Of a DNA stretch of 64,000 bases, positions 36,135 through 47,380 are shown piece by piece; position 1 is the first letter of the stretch, and each line of letters begins with the position of its first letter. The stretch comes from Bradyrhizobium sp. CB82 (GTDB lineage: Bacteria; Pseudomonadota; Alphaproteobacteria; Rhizobiales; Xanthobacteraceae): contig NZ_CP121650.1 in NCBI RefSeq assembly GCF_029714405.1, positions 1,240,001 to 1,304,000 of the forward strand. Direction: 5' to 3'. The notes under the pieces were generated by a model that saw only the letters and a list, made by a program, of their open reading frames with translations, had not been told where the DNA came from and made no database searches. A program made the translations under genes and the position numbers.

Positions 36135-37010
36135 ATGCCCGATTTTCACGGCGTCTTCCCCTATCTCGTTTCGCCCCTCGATGCGGATGGCGCGGTGCGC
36201 GCCGGCGTGCTCGCCCGGCTCTGCGACGACCTGATCGGCGCCGGCGTGCATGGGTTGACGCCGCTCGGCTCGACCGGCGAGTTCGCCTATCTCAATGCCA
36301 CACAGCGCGCGAGGATCGTGCAGACCACGATCGAGACCGCGAAGGGCCAGGTGCCCGTGGTGGCCGGTGTTGCCTCGACCTCGACCGTCGATGCGGTCGC
36401 GCAGGCGAAGGCGTACCAGAAGCTCGGCGCCGACGGCATTCTGGCGATCCTGGAAGCGTACTTCCCGCTCGCTGAAGCGCAGGTCGAATCCTATTTCCGC
36501 GGCATCGCAGACGCGGTCGACATTCCCGTCGTCATCTACACCAACCCGCAATTCCAGCGCTCCGATCTCACGCTCGACGTCATCGCGCGCCTCGCCGAGC
36601 ACCCGCGCATCGACTACATCAAGGACGCCTCGACCAACACCGGCCGGCTGCTGTCGATCATGAATCGCTGCGGCGACAAGATCCGCGTGTTCTCGGCGTC
36701 CGCACATATTCCGGCCGCGGTGATGCTGATCGGCGGCCTCGGCTGGATGGCGGGACCAGCCTGCATCATCCCGCGCCAGAGCGTCGCGCTCTATGATCTC
36801 TGCAAGGAGGGACGCTGGGATGCAGCCATGACGCTCCAGCGCAAGCTGTGGCGCATCAACGAAGCCTTCGCCCGCTTCAACCTCGCCGCCTGCATCAAGG
36901 CAGGGCTGACGATCCAGGGCTACGATGTCGGCGATCCCGTTCCGCCTCAGGCCGCGCTGACGGCCGAGCAGCGCAAGATCGTCGAGGCGGCGTTGCGAGA
37001 GGTGGCCTAA
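36135..37010 (+). CDS. DapA-like class I aldolase (dihydrodipicolinate synthase family)
   Basis: ATG at 36135; 291 residues, the family length. The (beta/alpha)8 aldolase residues are visible: LGSTGEF (residues 44-50, phosphate/carboxylate-binding loop), Tyr135 in VVIYTNP and Schiff-base Lys163 in YIKDAST. True DapA has GTTGE; the GSTGE variant and isolation from lysine genes point to another substrate of the family, such as a 2-keto-3-deoxy sugar acid or 4-hydroxy-2-oxoglutarate. It stands alone, with a repeat-rich gap before the hydroxylase gene. Confidence 0.88.
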   Translation: MPDFHGVFPYLVSPLDADGAVRAGVLARLCDDLIGAGVHGLTPLGSTGEFAYLNATQRARIVQTTIETAKGQVPVVAGVASTSTVDAVAQAKAYQKLGADGILAILEAYFPLAEAQVESYFRGIADAVDIPVVIYTNPQFQRSDLTLDVIARLAEHPRIDYIKDASTNTGRLLSIMNRCGDKIRVFSASAHIPAAVMLIGGLGWMAGPACIIPRQSVALYDLCKEGRWDAAMTLQRKLWRINEAFARFNLAACIKAGLTIQGYDVGDPVPPQAALTAEQRKIVEAALREVA

Positions 37011-37022
37011 GTCTCCTCCGCG

Positions 37023-37113
37023 GTCATGCCCAGCACCAGGCTCCGCAAAGGCTTCGCCGGGCTTTCGATGTTGGGCCGGCGAAGCCTCGGGAAGACGGCA
37101 GACCCGGGCATGA
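37023..37113. repeat. Bradyrhizobial-type intergenic palindrome
   Basis: GTCATGCCC at the left and GGGCATGAC at the right enclose nested complementary stretches (GGCTTCGCCGG / CCGGCGAAGCC). Same general design as the elements at 41871, 61413 and 45882. Confidence 0.65.
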
Positions 37114-37212
37114 CGAATTTGCAGGTCGTGCCCGCACAAAACGTCGGCTGGCCTCATCGGCATCGATCCGCTAAAAGGCGGCCGCGCTTTGAGGCTTAGA
37201 GGACCCATTGGA

Positions 37213-39534
<2,322 letters not shown>

Positions 39535-39701
39535 CCTGCATTGTTGCGTCGAATGTCGCCGCAAACTCAACTCGTCGTCCCCGCCCCCTCGCCGGGACGA
39601 CACCGGATGTGTGCCGTCGAGATACTCCGCCACCTCCGTCAGCATGTCCTCCGCGGGCGCAATCTGATATCTAGGCTCCCGATTCCACCGGGAGAGATTT
39701 C

Positions 39702-40310
39702 ATGCGCAAGATACTGACCGTGCTGGCGGCGTTCGCCTGCCTCAGCCTGACCAATTGCGGCTACAACGCGATCCAAGGCCAGGATGAGCAGATCAAGGCC
39801 AACTGGTCCGAGGTGGTGAACCAGTATCAGCGCCGCGCCGATCTCGTGCCCAACCTCGTCAACTCGGTGAAGGGCTTCGCCCAGCAGGAGAAGGACGTGC
39901 TGCTCGGGGTCACGAATGCGCGCGCCAAGGTCGGCAGCATCCAGGCAACGCCCGAGGTGCTCAATGATCCCGCCGCGTTCCAGAAATTCCAGGCAGCCCA
40001 AAGCGAGCTCTCCAGCGCGCTGTCGCGGCTTCTCGTCGTCACCGAAAACTACCCGCAGCTCAAATCGGATGCGCTGTTCAAGGACCTGATGTCCCAGCTC
40101 GAGGGCACCGAGAACCGCATCACCGTGGCGCGCAACCGCTACATCAAGTCGGTGCAGGATTACAACGTCACCATCCGCTCCTTCCCGACCAACCTCACTG
40201 CGATGATGTTCAGCTACAAGGAGAAGCCGAACTTCAGCGTGGAGAACGAGAAGGAAATCTCGACCGCGCCGAAGGTCGATTTCAACCCGGCGCCCGCGCC
40301 GTCGAAGTAA
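39702..40310 (+). CDS. lemA: LemA family lipoprotein
   Basis: A 202-residue protein with lipobox LTNC (Cys19) after a short signal. The LemA pattern follows: DEQIKANWSEVVNQYQRRAD, LVPNLVNSVKGFAQQEKDVL, SRLLVVTENYPQLKSDALF and EGTENRITVARNRYIKSVQ, with the end at FSVENEKEISTAPKVDF. Mostly helical (coiled-coil). Genes for two TPM-domain proteins follow on the same strand, an arrangement widespread in proteobacteria and linked to envelope function. Confidence 0.94.
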   Translation: MRKILTVLAAFACLSLTNCGYNAIQGQDEQIKANWSEVVNQYQRRADLVPNLVNSVKGFAQQEKDVLLGVTNARAKVGSIQATPEVLNDPAAFQKFQAAQSELSSALSRLLVVTENYPQLKSDALFKDLMSQLEGTENRITVARNRYIKSVQDYNVTIRSFPTNLTAMMFSYKEKPNFSVENEKEISTAPKVDFNPAPAPSK

Positions 40311-40345
40311 GCGCCTTCGACCCCGATGCGCACCACGTCCTCCGT

Positions 40346-40449
40346 CGTCATTCCCCGCGAAAGCGGGGGATCCAGTACGCCGCGGCTTCTCCGTATTCCG
40401 CCGGCGTCTCTGGAATACTGGATCGCCCGGTCAAGCTGGGCGATGACAG
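40346..40449. repeat. ~104-base intergenic repeat, copy 1 (second copy at 61413)
   Basis: CGTCATTCCCCGCG at the left and GGGCGATGACAG at the right, with a middle that contains ATCCAGTACGCCGCGGCTTC and CTCTGGAATACTGGATCGCC. The copy at 61413-61514 shares this middle almost base for base. The start codon of the next gene (ATGACAGCG) is formed by the right end of the repeat. Confidence 0.85.
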
Positions 40450-41366
40450 CGAGTTTGGTGCGCGCCCGTTCTGCCTTCTCCTCGCGTGCGTTCCTCGTCC
40501 TTGCACTCTTTTTCGCTTTTGCCCTAGCTGCCGCGGCCGACGTCGCCGTGCCGCAGCTCACGGGGCGCGTCGTCGACCAGACCGGGACGCTGTCGAGCGG
40601 CGACGTTGCGTCGCTGACCTCGCGGCTGCGGGACTTCGAGAACCGCAAGGGCAGCCAGATCGCGGTCCTGATCGTGCCGACCACACAGCCGGAGACGATC
40701 GAGCAGTACTCGATCCGCGTTGCTGACGCCTGGAAGATCGGCCGCAAGAAGGTCGATGACGGCGCGATCCTCGTGGTCGCCAAGAACGATCGCCACCTGC
40801 GCATCGAGGTCGGCTACGGCCTCGAGGGCGCACTGACGGACGTGACGTCGAGGCGGATCATCGACGAGGTTATCACGCCGAAATTCCGCACGGGCGACTT
40901 TGGCGGCGGCATCTCCGATGGCGTTGACCGCATGATGCGCGTGATCGACGGCGAGCCGTTGCCGGCGCCTCAGCGCAGCACGAGCTTTGCCAGCGACTTG
41001 AACGATTTCGGGCCTGTCGCTCCCTTCGCACTGTTCGCCTCGCTGTTCGTCGGCGGCATCCTGCGCACGATGTTCGGGCGATTGCTTGGCTCGATTGCGA
41101 CTGGCGGGGTGCTTGCGGTGGTGGCCTGGTTCATGGTCGGCTCACTGGCCCTCGCGATCGGCGTCGGTGCCATCGCCTTCATCCTGGCGTTCATTGCTGA
41201 CCTTGCTCCGACATCCGGTCCGGGGAGGGGCTACTCGCGCGGTGGTTCATGGTCGAGCGGTTCCTCGGGAGGCGGCTGGAGCAGCGGCTCGTCGTCGAGC
41301 GACAGCGGCAGCTTCAGCGGCGGTGGCGGCAGTTTCGGCGGCGGCGGCGCCTCGGGGAGCTGGTAG
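40443..41366 (+). CDS. TPM-domain membrane protein (YgcG-like)
   Basis: The frame is open further upstream only because it runs through a repeat. The likely start is ATG 40443, at the very end of that repeat, or GTG 40458. After a signal/anchor segment (SSRAFLVLALFFAFALAAAA) comes the TPM domain (VPQLTGRVVDQTGTLSSGDV, QIAVLIVPTTQPETIEQYSI, DDGAILVVAKNDRHLRIEVG, GYGLEGALTD), then two or three membrane helices (~190-260) and a Gly/Ser-rich tail typical of the family (GGWSSGSSSSDSGSFSGGGG). Middle gene of the lemA-TPM-TPM operon. Confidence 0.9.
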   Translation: MTASLVRARSAFSSRAFLVLALFFAFALAAAADVAVPQLTGRVVDQTGTLSSGDVASLTSRLRDFENRKGSQIAVLIVPTTQPETIEQYSIRVADAWKIGRKKVDDGAILVVAKNDRHLRIEVGYGLEGALTDVTSRRIIDEVITPKFRTGDFGGGISDGVDRMMRVIDGEPLPAPQRSTSFASDLNDFGPVAPFALFASLFVGGILRTMFGRLLGSIATGGVLAVVAWFMVGSLALAIGVGAIAFILAFIADLAPTSGPGRGYSRGGSWSSGSSGGGWSSGSSSSDSGSFSGGGGSFGGGGASGSW

Positions 41367-41369
41367 GTC

Positions 41370-41867
41370 ATGAGCATCAGGCGCATTACCAGGCATCTGG
41401 TCCAGCACCATTGGCGGGCGAAGGTGATCTTCACGCCCGGCGTGCTCGACCGGATCGAGCAGGCGATCAGGCAAAGCGAGACCACGCATTCCGGCCAGGT
41501 TCGTTTCGTGGTCGAAGGCGCGCTCGACGGCCGCCCGCTCTTCCGCAACCAGCCGGCGCGCGAGCGTGCGCTCGACGTCTTCTCGCATTTGAGGATCTGG
41601 GACACCGCGCACAACAACGGCGTCCTGATCTATCTCCTGCTCGCCGACCGCGACGTCGAGATCGTCGCCGACCGCGGCATCGATGCAAAGGTCGGCGCTG
41701 CGGGCTGGGAAAAAATCTGCCGCGACATGGAAGCCGACTTTCGCGCCGGCCGGTTCGAGCACGGCATAATCAAGGGCATCGAAGCCGTCTCGCGCGAGCT
41801 CGCGCGCCACTTCCCACCGCGCGGCCCGCATCCGAACGAGCTGCCGGACGAGCCGGTCGTGTTGTAA
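41370..41867 (+). CDS. TPM-domain protein, second of the operon
   Basis: Begins 3 bases after the stop of the preceding gene; 165 residues. It has a TPM domain without signal peptide or membrane helices (VIFTPGVLDRIEQAIRQSE, GQVRFVVEGALDGRP, NNGVLIYLLLADRDVEIVAD, then FEHGIIKGIEAVSRELARHF). The conserved DRDVEIVADRGI stretch is the core of the domain. This short cytosolic form commonly accompanies the membrane form and LemA. Confidence 0.9.
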   Translation: MSIRRITRHLVQHHWRAKVIFTPGVLDRIEQAIRQSETTHSGQVRFVVEGALDGRPLFRNQPARERALDVFSHLRIWDTAHNNGVLIYLLLADRDVEIVADRGIDAKVGAAGWEKICRDMEADFRAGRFEHGIIKGIEAVSRELARHFPPRGPHPNELPDEPVVL

Positions 41868-42289
41868 CCGCCATTCCGGGGCGCGTGAGCGCGAACCGGG
41901 AATCCATTTCACCACGAATGCTTCGGGATAGATGCATTCCGGTCTCGTCGCTTCGCGACGCCCCGGAATGACGAAGCGCGGTCATTCGCCCCAAATCGTC
42001 CAGCTCGTTCAAATCCCGCACCGACCGCATGATCGGCTCGGGATGCGGTCGGCGAGCTGCCCGAGCCCAACATGCCGCACCTCGCGAACAACGCCTTCGC
42101 CCGATATCGGGGGCTGGCCCGCCCGCGCCGAACGCAATTTTGCGCCCGGCCTGCCACGCCGGTTCCATGATCCCGGCCCAATTCAGCCCCGGATGAGTTC
42201 CTAAAATTTCGGTAAGCGGGTCCACGGGTAAGGATTTCGCAAGCAATGAAAGTTACCAAAAGGTCAATCCTGACTGGAGTATTTGAGCC
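41868..42289. other. 422-base intergenic region with palindromic repeat
   Basis: The first ~100 bases (41871-41972) are a repeat with perfect 12-base arms, CATTCCGGGGCG (41872-41883) and CGCCCCGGAATG (41959-41970). The rest has no credible gene; a minus-strand frame (start near 42246) shows some codon-like bias but no recognisable motif. GGAG at 42276 precedes the GTG start of the next gene. Confidence 0.6.
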
Positions 42290-43339
42290 GTGAGCGAAGC
42301 AATGCCCGAACAGGCCGCTGAACCGCAGCCCGCCGAGGTTTCGTCGGAGCCTGGCGTGGAGACACGCGCCGACGCCCCCTCGATTGCGCCCGACCATGAG
42401 GCGCCCAAGCCGGATGCACCGATGCCGGATGCCCCCAAAGCGGAAGCGCCGAAGGTCGAGCCACCCAGGCTGGTGGTGCCCAAGCTCGATATGCCCAAAG
42501 CTGAAGAGCCCAAACCGGAAGAGCCCAAGCTGCACGAACCCAAGCCCGAGCTGAAGCCGGGGAAGCTGATCGTCATGGGGTCATCAGACCGCGCCTGGGA
42601 TCACCCGGATCCGCAGGTCAAGGCTGAGCCGAAGGACACGGGCGGCAAGCGCCGGCTCTCGGCGATGGCCGCTGTCGTCGCGCTTGCGGCCGTCGTCGGC
42701 GCGATCAGCGGCGCGCTTGCGACCGCAGGCGTCATGCACTTCGCCGCCAACCAGGCCGCTGCGCCGGCACCGGTTGCCGACACCAGCGCGCTGGAGGCCT
42801 CCGTCGCGCGAATCGATGCCGACGTTGTCGCGCTGAAGGCCGGCCTCGATCATACCTCGAAGTCCGCGACCGGCCAGTTCAACAAGACCAGCGACCGCCT
42901 CGACAAGCTCGAGAAGGCGCAGGCTGAACCGGCGGCCAAGCTCGCAAAACTGTCCGATGCCGTCGACAAGCTGCGTTCGGCGCAGGCGGCTGCGCCCGCG
43001 CAGACAACAGCGGCGAAGGAGACCACGGGCTCGATCGCCCCTGCCCAGGCCGCTGCCCAGGTCGCCGCCGCGACGCCCGTCGCAGTGCCGGCCGCAGCTC
43101 CCGCGCAGGCCGCGGTCCCGCTCCCGGTGCCGAAGCCCGAGATCGGCCGGCTGCCGACGCTCGAGGGCTGGCGCCTGCGTGACGTCGCCAATGGCGGCGC
43201 GCTGATCGAGGGACGCGGCGGACTGTACGAGGTTTATGCCGGCGATCCGGTGCCGGGTCTCGGCCGGATCGATGCGATCCGCCGCCAGGACGGCCGCTGG
43301 GTCGTCGTCACCAGCAAGGGCCTGATCGTCGCGCGCTAA
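42290..43339 (+). CDS. Pro/Ala-rich single-span membrane protein, unknown function
   Basis: GTG start at 42290 with GGAG 13 bases upstream; 349 residues. Residues 1-~100 are acidic/Pro/Lys-rich with repeated PK(A/P)E units (DAPKAEAPKVEPP, KAEEPKPEEPKLHEPKPE). A membrane segment follows (~126-152, AMAAVVALAAVVGAISGALA), then a coiled-coil-like part (ARIDADVVALKAGLDHTS...RLDKLEKAQ), an Ala/Pro/Gln linker and a compact C-terminal domain of ~60 residues (LEGWRLRDVANGGALIEGRG, DPVPGLGRIDAIRRQDGRWV). The design suggests a cytoplasmic tail and a periplasmic stalk with a small beta domain. A strong terminator follows. Confidence 0.75.
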   Translation: MSEAMPEQAAEPQPAEVSSEPGVETRADAPSIAPDHEAPKPDAPMPDAPKAEAPKVEPPRLVVPKLDMPKAEEPKPEEPKLHEPKPELKPGKLIVMGSSDRAWDHPDPQVKAEPKDTGGKRRLSAMAAVVALAAVVGAISGALATAGVMHFAANQAAAPAPVADTSALEASVARIDADVVALKAGLDHTSKSATGQFNKTSDRLDKLEKAQAEPAAKLAKLSDAVDKLRSAQAAAPAQTTAAKETTGSIAPAQAAAQVAAATPVAVPAAAPAQAAVPLPVPKPEIGRLPTLEGWRLRDVANGGALIEGRGGLYEVYAGDPVPGLGRIDAIRRQDGRWVVVTSKGLIVAR

Positions 43340-43363
43340 GCCGAGCGACTCCGAGCTCGCGGA

Positions 43364-43397
43364 AAGGCGCTTCACCGTGATGTGAAGCGCCTTTTTG
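43364..43397 (+). terminator. Rho-independent terminator
   Basis: AAGGCGCTTCAC and GTGAAGCGCCTT form an 11-12 base-pair stem around a short loop (CGTGAT), followed by TTTTT. It ends the transcript of the gene at 42290-43339. Confidence 0.88.
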
Positions 43398-43433
43398 CTT
43401 GAATAGGCCTCTTTCCGCGGTGTTAGTGGAGGC

Positions 43434-44977
43434 ATGAGCCGTCGCCGTCTGCGCTGTCTGCGAATTCTCGTTGCCCTCGTCGCGCTATGCGGCGGCGTGC
43501 CGTCGCTGTCGGCCGCGGAGAACGCAGTCCTGGATCGCGGCACGGCCATTACCGATCCGGAGCAGCTGCGCAAGCTCGATCAGAATGACGTGCTGACGAT
43601 CTCGCGGCTGCTATGGAGCGAGCGGAACGCGAATTTCCCACTCACATCGGACATGCTGTTCGCATGGCTGCCGCAGCTCGCGCAGATCCGTCCCGCGATC
43701 GACGCGGAGTTCGATCGCTATATCGCGCGCCACAAGGCGGATGCGCCGAACGAGACCATCGGCGTCGGCGAGGGCTTCGACGTTCAACTGTTCGACCGGT
43801 CCGTCCTCAACTCCCCCGACACAAGCTTCGTGCTGGCGGGCATCGTCAACCGCATGGACCGCGCCTACGTGTCGGAGACCTCCTGCGGCGAGATCCGGCT
43901 GATCTATCGTCTTGCCCGTTTCGAGACGAAGCAGGAGGGCGACAAGGTGGCATCGCGCCTGCCGATGACGCTCAATCTCATCCTCAAGGCGCGGCATGAT
44001 GGCCAGATCGACCGCGACGGCAGGCCGGTCACCTGCGCGGAGATCGCGCGGCGCTGGCTCGCCAACGACAATCCGCTCGATCTCGTCGAGCAACCTCCCT
44101 TTCCCCACGATGCGATGCTCGACCGCATCGAGACCAACATCCAGATCGCAGTCATGCCGAAATCGCCGAGTCACGATTTCCGCACCGACTACCTGCTGAA
44201 GGTGTTCAAATACAGTCCCGGCACCAAGCTGTTCGAGGAATCGACGCTGGAGAACCAGATCGACCATGATCGCATTCTTGGCGATGACGCGCTCAGGCGC
44301 GACTTCAAGGACTGGCTGCTTGCCCCCGACCATTTTGCCGAGTTCGATCGTGGTACGGTCCTGATCCCGGAAAAATTCCTTGCGAGAGCCGCGCTCGCGC
44401 CGACGCCGGCCGGCCTTGATGCATCACAGCTCCAGCCCGAATTCGGCCTGATGCAGGGCGAGGGCAAAGGCGATGGCGTTTTCACCGACAGCGACGTGGT
44501 CGGCGCGCTGAAGACGGCCGCCGAACGTGGCGTCATCTTGCAGAACATCCGCTCGGTTGCGGGCTTCCAGCGCCGGCTGAACGACGTCACCTGCTCCGGC
44601 TGCCACCAGACCCGCGGCATCGGCGGCTTCCATTTCCCGGGCGTCGACTGGCTCGCGGACAAGCCATCCGCCATCGTGCCGGCGTCACCGCATTTCTTCG
44701 GCGACCAGGTCCGTCGCCGCGACATCCTGACCGCGTTTGCGGAAGGCCGGCGTCCCGACTTCTCGCGCGGCTTCGCCAGCCGGCCGCAGCTCCGCGGCAG
44801 CACCGAGCTTGCGGGAACCGAATATCAGGACGGTTGGGGGCGCATTGTTATTTGCAAGCACCGGGATCGGCCGGCGCTGACAAGAGTTTTACGTCATGGA
44901 CCTGCGCGAAGGGTCTCGCCTGCCAGTCGGCGAGCGCATCAAGCCATATAGGCATGTGTTTTGTGAAGACGCGTTAG
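43434..44977 (+). pseudogene. Periplasmic protein with one CxxCH motif, C-terminus frameshifted by one missing base
   Basis: ATG at 43434; signal peptide LRILVALVALCGGVPSLSA. About 440 mature residues of no recognised family, with TSFVLAGIVNRMDRAYVSET, CGEIRLIYRLARFETK, MTLNLILKARHDGQ and a haem-c-type motif Cys387-Ser-Gly-Cys390-His391 followed by QTRGIGGFHFPGVDW. The open frame runs to 44951, but from ~44840 the better continuation (AHCYLQAPGS, then DKSFTSWTCAKGLACQSA to CFVKTR) lies in the next frame and ends at 44977; one G appears missing from a G-run. Cysteines of that tail suggest disulfides. Function unknown; a c-type cytochrome or a secreted metal-binding protein are possible. Confidence 0.65.
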
Positions 44978-45003
44978 CGCGGCCAGACCGATTTGGATCG
45001 TCA

Positions 45004-45170
45004 ATGACGGACGGCAGTGAAGCCAACAAGGAGCGCAATCGCCAGATCGCGCGCAACGAGGAAGCCAGGCAGATCACCGGCAGCATTGGGTCAGCACCTG
45101 GGCTGTCGCGGTCGCCATCATGGTCGGCGCAGTGGTGTTGGCACTGATCTGGATCGCGGCGCGGCCGTAG
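45004..45170 (+). pseudogene. Small single-span membrane protein with one-base frameshift
   Basis: From ATG 45004 the frame encodes a charged head (MTDGSEANKERNRQIARNEE) and then loses sense; in the next frame from ~45082 it continues HWVSTWAVAVAIMVGAVVLA to IAARP and stops at 45168-45170. One base is missing near 45081. Joined, it is a ~55-residue protein with one membrane helix. Too short for family assignment. Sequence error is a real possibility. Confidence 0.5.
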
Positions 45171-45179
45171 AGCATGGCT

Positions 45180-45827
45180 TCACTTCGTGTAATGCGTCAG
45201 CCGCTGTCCCGGCAGCAAGTCATACGCCGACCGCCAGCCCGGCAGCGCGGCCATGCGGCCGAGCCAGGCGTGGATGGCGGGATGGCTTTCTCCGAAATCG
45301 TAGCCGTGCTCGTCGCTCGGATAATGCAGGTAGGCCATCATCGAGATGTCGGCGACCGTCGGCTTCTCGCCGATCGCGAACACGTTGCGGGCGAGATGCT
45401 GCTCGAGAATGCCGAGGAAGTCGTCGAGCCGCCGGCGGAAATGTCTTAGCACCTGAGGGTCGCCGTTTGGCGTGAACGTGCGCATGAAGCGGTAGGTCGC
45501 CATGTAGCCGGTGAGCTTGTGGTTGTCCCAGAACAGCCAGCGCAGCAGCTCGAACTTCTCATCGGCCGTCGCGCCGCCGAAGCGGTCATATTGCTCGGAT
45601 AGTTTCAGCAGGATCGGCGCGGTCTGCGTCATCTTCACGCGGTCGATCTCGAGCACCGGGATCTCGCCCATCTCGTTGACCCTCTGTCGCCACTCCGCCG
45701 TGCGCGTGACGCCGCCGGCAAAGTCGGTCCAAACGGGCTCGAAGGTCTCACCGCACAGTGTGAGCATCAGCGCCAGTTTGTAGCTGTTGCCGGATTCGGG
45801 AAAGTAGTGCAGTCGGTAGCTGGGCAT
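45180..45827 (-). CDS. Glutathione S-transferase family protein
   Basis: Start ATG at 45825-45827 gives 215 residues. Thioredoxin-like N-terminal domain with YRLHYFPESGNSYKLALML (Ser of the SGNSYK loop is the likely catalytic residue), GEIPVLEID (cis-Pro) and TQTAPILLKLSEQY (glutathione-binding E/S region occupied by TQTAPI). All-helical C-terminal domain with VADISMMAYLHYPSDEH (the N-cap/hydrophobic staple region) and PAIHAWLGRMAALPGW. General detoxification or thiol chemistry; no operon partner. Confidence 0.9.
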   Translation of the reverse strand: MPSYRLHYFPESGNSYKLALMLTLCGETFEPVWTDFAGGVTRTAEWRQRVNEMGEIPVLEIDRVKMTQTAPILLKLSEQYDRFGGATADEKFELLRWLFWDNHKLTGYMATYRFMRTFTPNGDPQVLRHFRRRLDDFLGILEQHLARNVFAIGEKPTVADISMMAYLHYPSDEHGYDFGESHPAIHAWLGRMAALPGWRSAYDLLPGQRLTHYTK

Positions 45828-45881
45828 GGGATTCACTTTCCTCGCGAGAACAAACGACTGATTGCGAGATGCCGCCACATT

Positions 45882-45959
45882 GTCATTGCGAGCGTAGCGA
45901 AGCAATCCAGACTATCGCGGCGGAAAGATTCTGGATTGCTTCGCTACGCTCGCAATGAC
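45882..45959. repeat. Palindromic repeat with perfect 29-base arms
   Basis: The arms at 45882-45910 and 45931-45959 are exact reverse complements (left arm begins GTCATTGCGAGCG and ends GCAATCCAG), with a 20-base spacer. A diverged copy lies at 61548-61630. Such GTCATTGCGAG...GCAATGAC elements are widespread in bradyrhizobia. It sits between the GST and CoA-transferase genes, both on the minus strand. Confidence 0.92.
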
Positions 45960-46070
45960 GGTGATGGTTGGAGTGAGCACTCTCCCTGGTTATGGGTTCC
46001 GGATCGGCGCTCCGCTTCGCTACGCTTGTCCGGGACGATAGCGGCACGTGCTGCGCTAGCGCGGCGTCCC

Positions 46071-47276
46071 TTACGCCACCGCCCCCGACGCGCGCAGCGT
46101 CTCGATCGTCGCCTCGTCGTATCCGGCATCGCGCAAAATCTCGTTACTGTGCTCGCCGATCGCGGGCGGCTTGCGCGGCTGGACCTTTCTCGTACCGTCG
46201 ACCCAGATCGGGCTGTTGATGGTCAGCATGGTGTCGTTCTCGAATGGCACCAGCACCTCGTTGTCGAGCATCTGCTGGTCGTTCCGGATGTCGTCGAGAA
46301 TACCGACGACGCCGAACACCAGCCCGTTGCCGTCGAGGATCTTGCGCCATTCGGCGAGATCCTTGGTGGCGAACGCCTCGTCGAAGATCTTGATCAGTTC
46401 GACCGAGCGCGCATGGCGGTCCGGCCTGGTCGCAAAACGCGGGTCGGTGATCAGATCTTCCCGCCCCATGCAGCGGGCGAGCGTCGGCCATTGCCGCTCC
46501 TCGTTCAGCAGCGAAAGGATGATCCAGCGGCCGTCCTTGCATTGGTAGTGATTGGTCACCGCGTTCAGCGCGCGCTCGCGCGGCCGCCGCTCGCCGAACT
46601 TGGCGCCGCAGAGTTTTGCCTGCGCCAGCACGCTTGCGGCCCACACGCCGTTCGCCATCAGATTGGAGGCGACATGGGCGCCCTTGCCCGTCTTCTCGCG
46701 CTGATAGAGCGCGGTGACGATCGCGCTATAGAGCGCCATGGCGCAAGGATGATCGCCCATGCCGGCGACCGAGCGCGCCGGCGTCGTGTTGGTGTCGGCA
46801 CGCACGAGGTCCATCAGGCCGGAGCGCGCCCAATAGGCATTGCTGTCGAAGCCGGGCTTGTTGGCCTCCTCGCCCCTCTCGCCATAGCCGGTGAAGGAGG
46901 CGTAGATCAGCCGCTCGTTCAGGTGCGCTAGATGATCGTAGGTGATGCCGAGCTTTGAGCGCACCTGCGGCGGCATGTTGGTGATGAACACGTCGCTCTC
47001 GGCGACCAGCCTGTAGAGCACGGCCTGCGCGTCCGGCTTGGTGAGGTCGAGCGCGAGGCTCTTCTTGTTGCGCGCTTCGAGCAGCCAGGCGAAATTGTGC
47101 TCGCTCGCGGGATAGCCCGGCAGGTTCGGCAAATTACGGTAAGGGTCGCCCATGCCGGGCGGCTCGATCTTGATGACATCGGCACCGAAATCCGACAGCA
47201 CGGTCGCGGCAGCGGGCGCCGCGATGAAGCTTGCGCAATCCAAAACCTTCAGGCCGTCGAAAATGCCCTTCTGCAT
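46071..47276 (-). CDS. CaiB/BaiF family III CoA transferase
   Basis: A 401-residue protein. N-terminal GLKVLDCASFIAAPAAATVL with LSDFGADVIKIEPPGMGDPY, and NKKSLALDLTKPDAQAVLYR, RLIYASFTGYGERGEEANKP and AGMGDHPCAMALYSAIVTAL are the diagnostic blocks of class III CoA transferases (formyl-CoA/carnitine-CoA type). It moves CoA between two acids as part of catabolism of a carboxylic acid. The partner acid is not evident; no acyl-CoA dehydrogenase or ligase gene is adjacent. Confidence 0.93.
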   Translation of the reverse strand: MQKGIFDGLKVLDCASFIAAPAAATVLSDFGADVIKIEPPGMGDPYRNLPNLPGYPASEHNFAWLLEARNKKSLALDLTKPDAQAVLYRLVAESDVFITNMPPQVRSKLGITYDHLAHLNERLIYASFTGYGERGEEANKPGFDSNAYWARSGLMDLVRADTNTTPARSVAGMGDHPCAMALYSAIVTALYQREKTGKGAHVASNLMANGVWAASVLAQAKLCGAKFGERRPRERALNAVTNHYQCKDGRWIILSLLNEERQWPTLARCMGREDLITDPRFATRPDRHARSVELIKIFDEAFATKDLAEWRKILDGNGLVFGVVGILDDIRNDQQMLDNEVLVPFENDTMLTINSPIWVDGTRKVQPRKPPAIGEHSNEILRDAGYDEATIETLRASGAVA

Positions 47277-47380
47277 GGTGCCGCCGCTCCCGCTTGTTTC
47301 CCGCGCGCTGGAATTCGCGCGCGCTCATCTGCCAGCCATTTGACCGATGTTCTGGCGGGATGCAACGCTGCAGGCTGCGC

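Noticed and set aside
39600..39680. Minus-strand phrase IAPAEDMLTEVAEYLDGTH before lemA as a gene fragment
   Set aside because: It reads like protein but is too short and has no family match I can name.
41990..42246. Minus-strand frame beginning MLAKSLPVDPLTEILG
   Set aside because: Some coding-like composition but no ribosome-binding site, no motif and it runs into a repeat; not supported as a gene.
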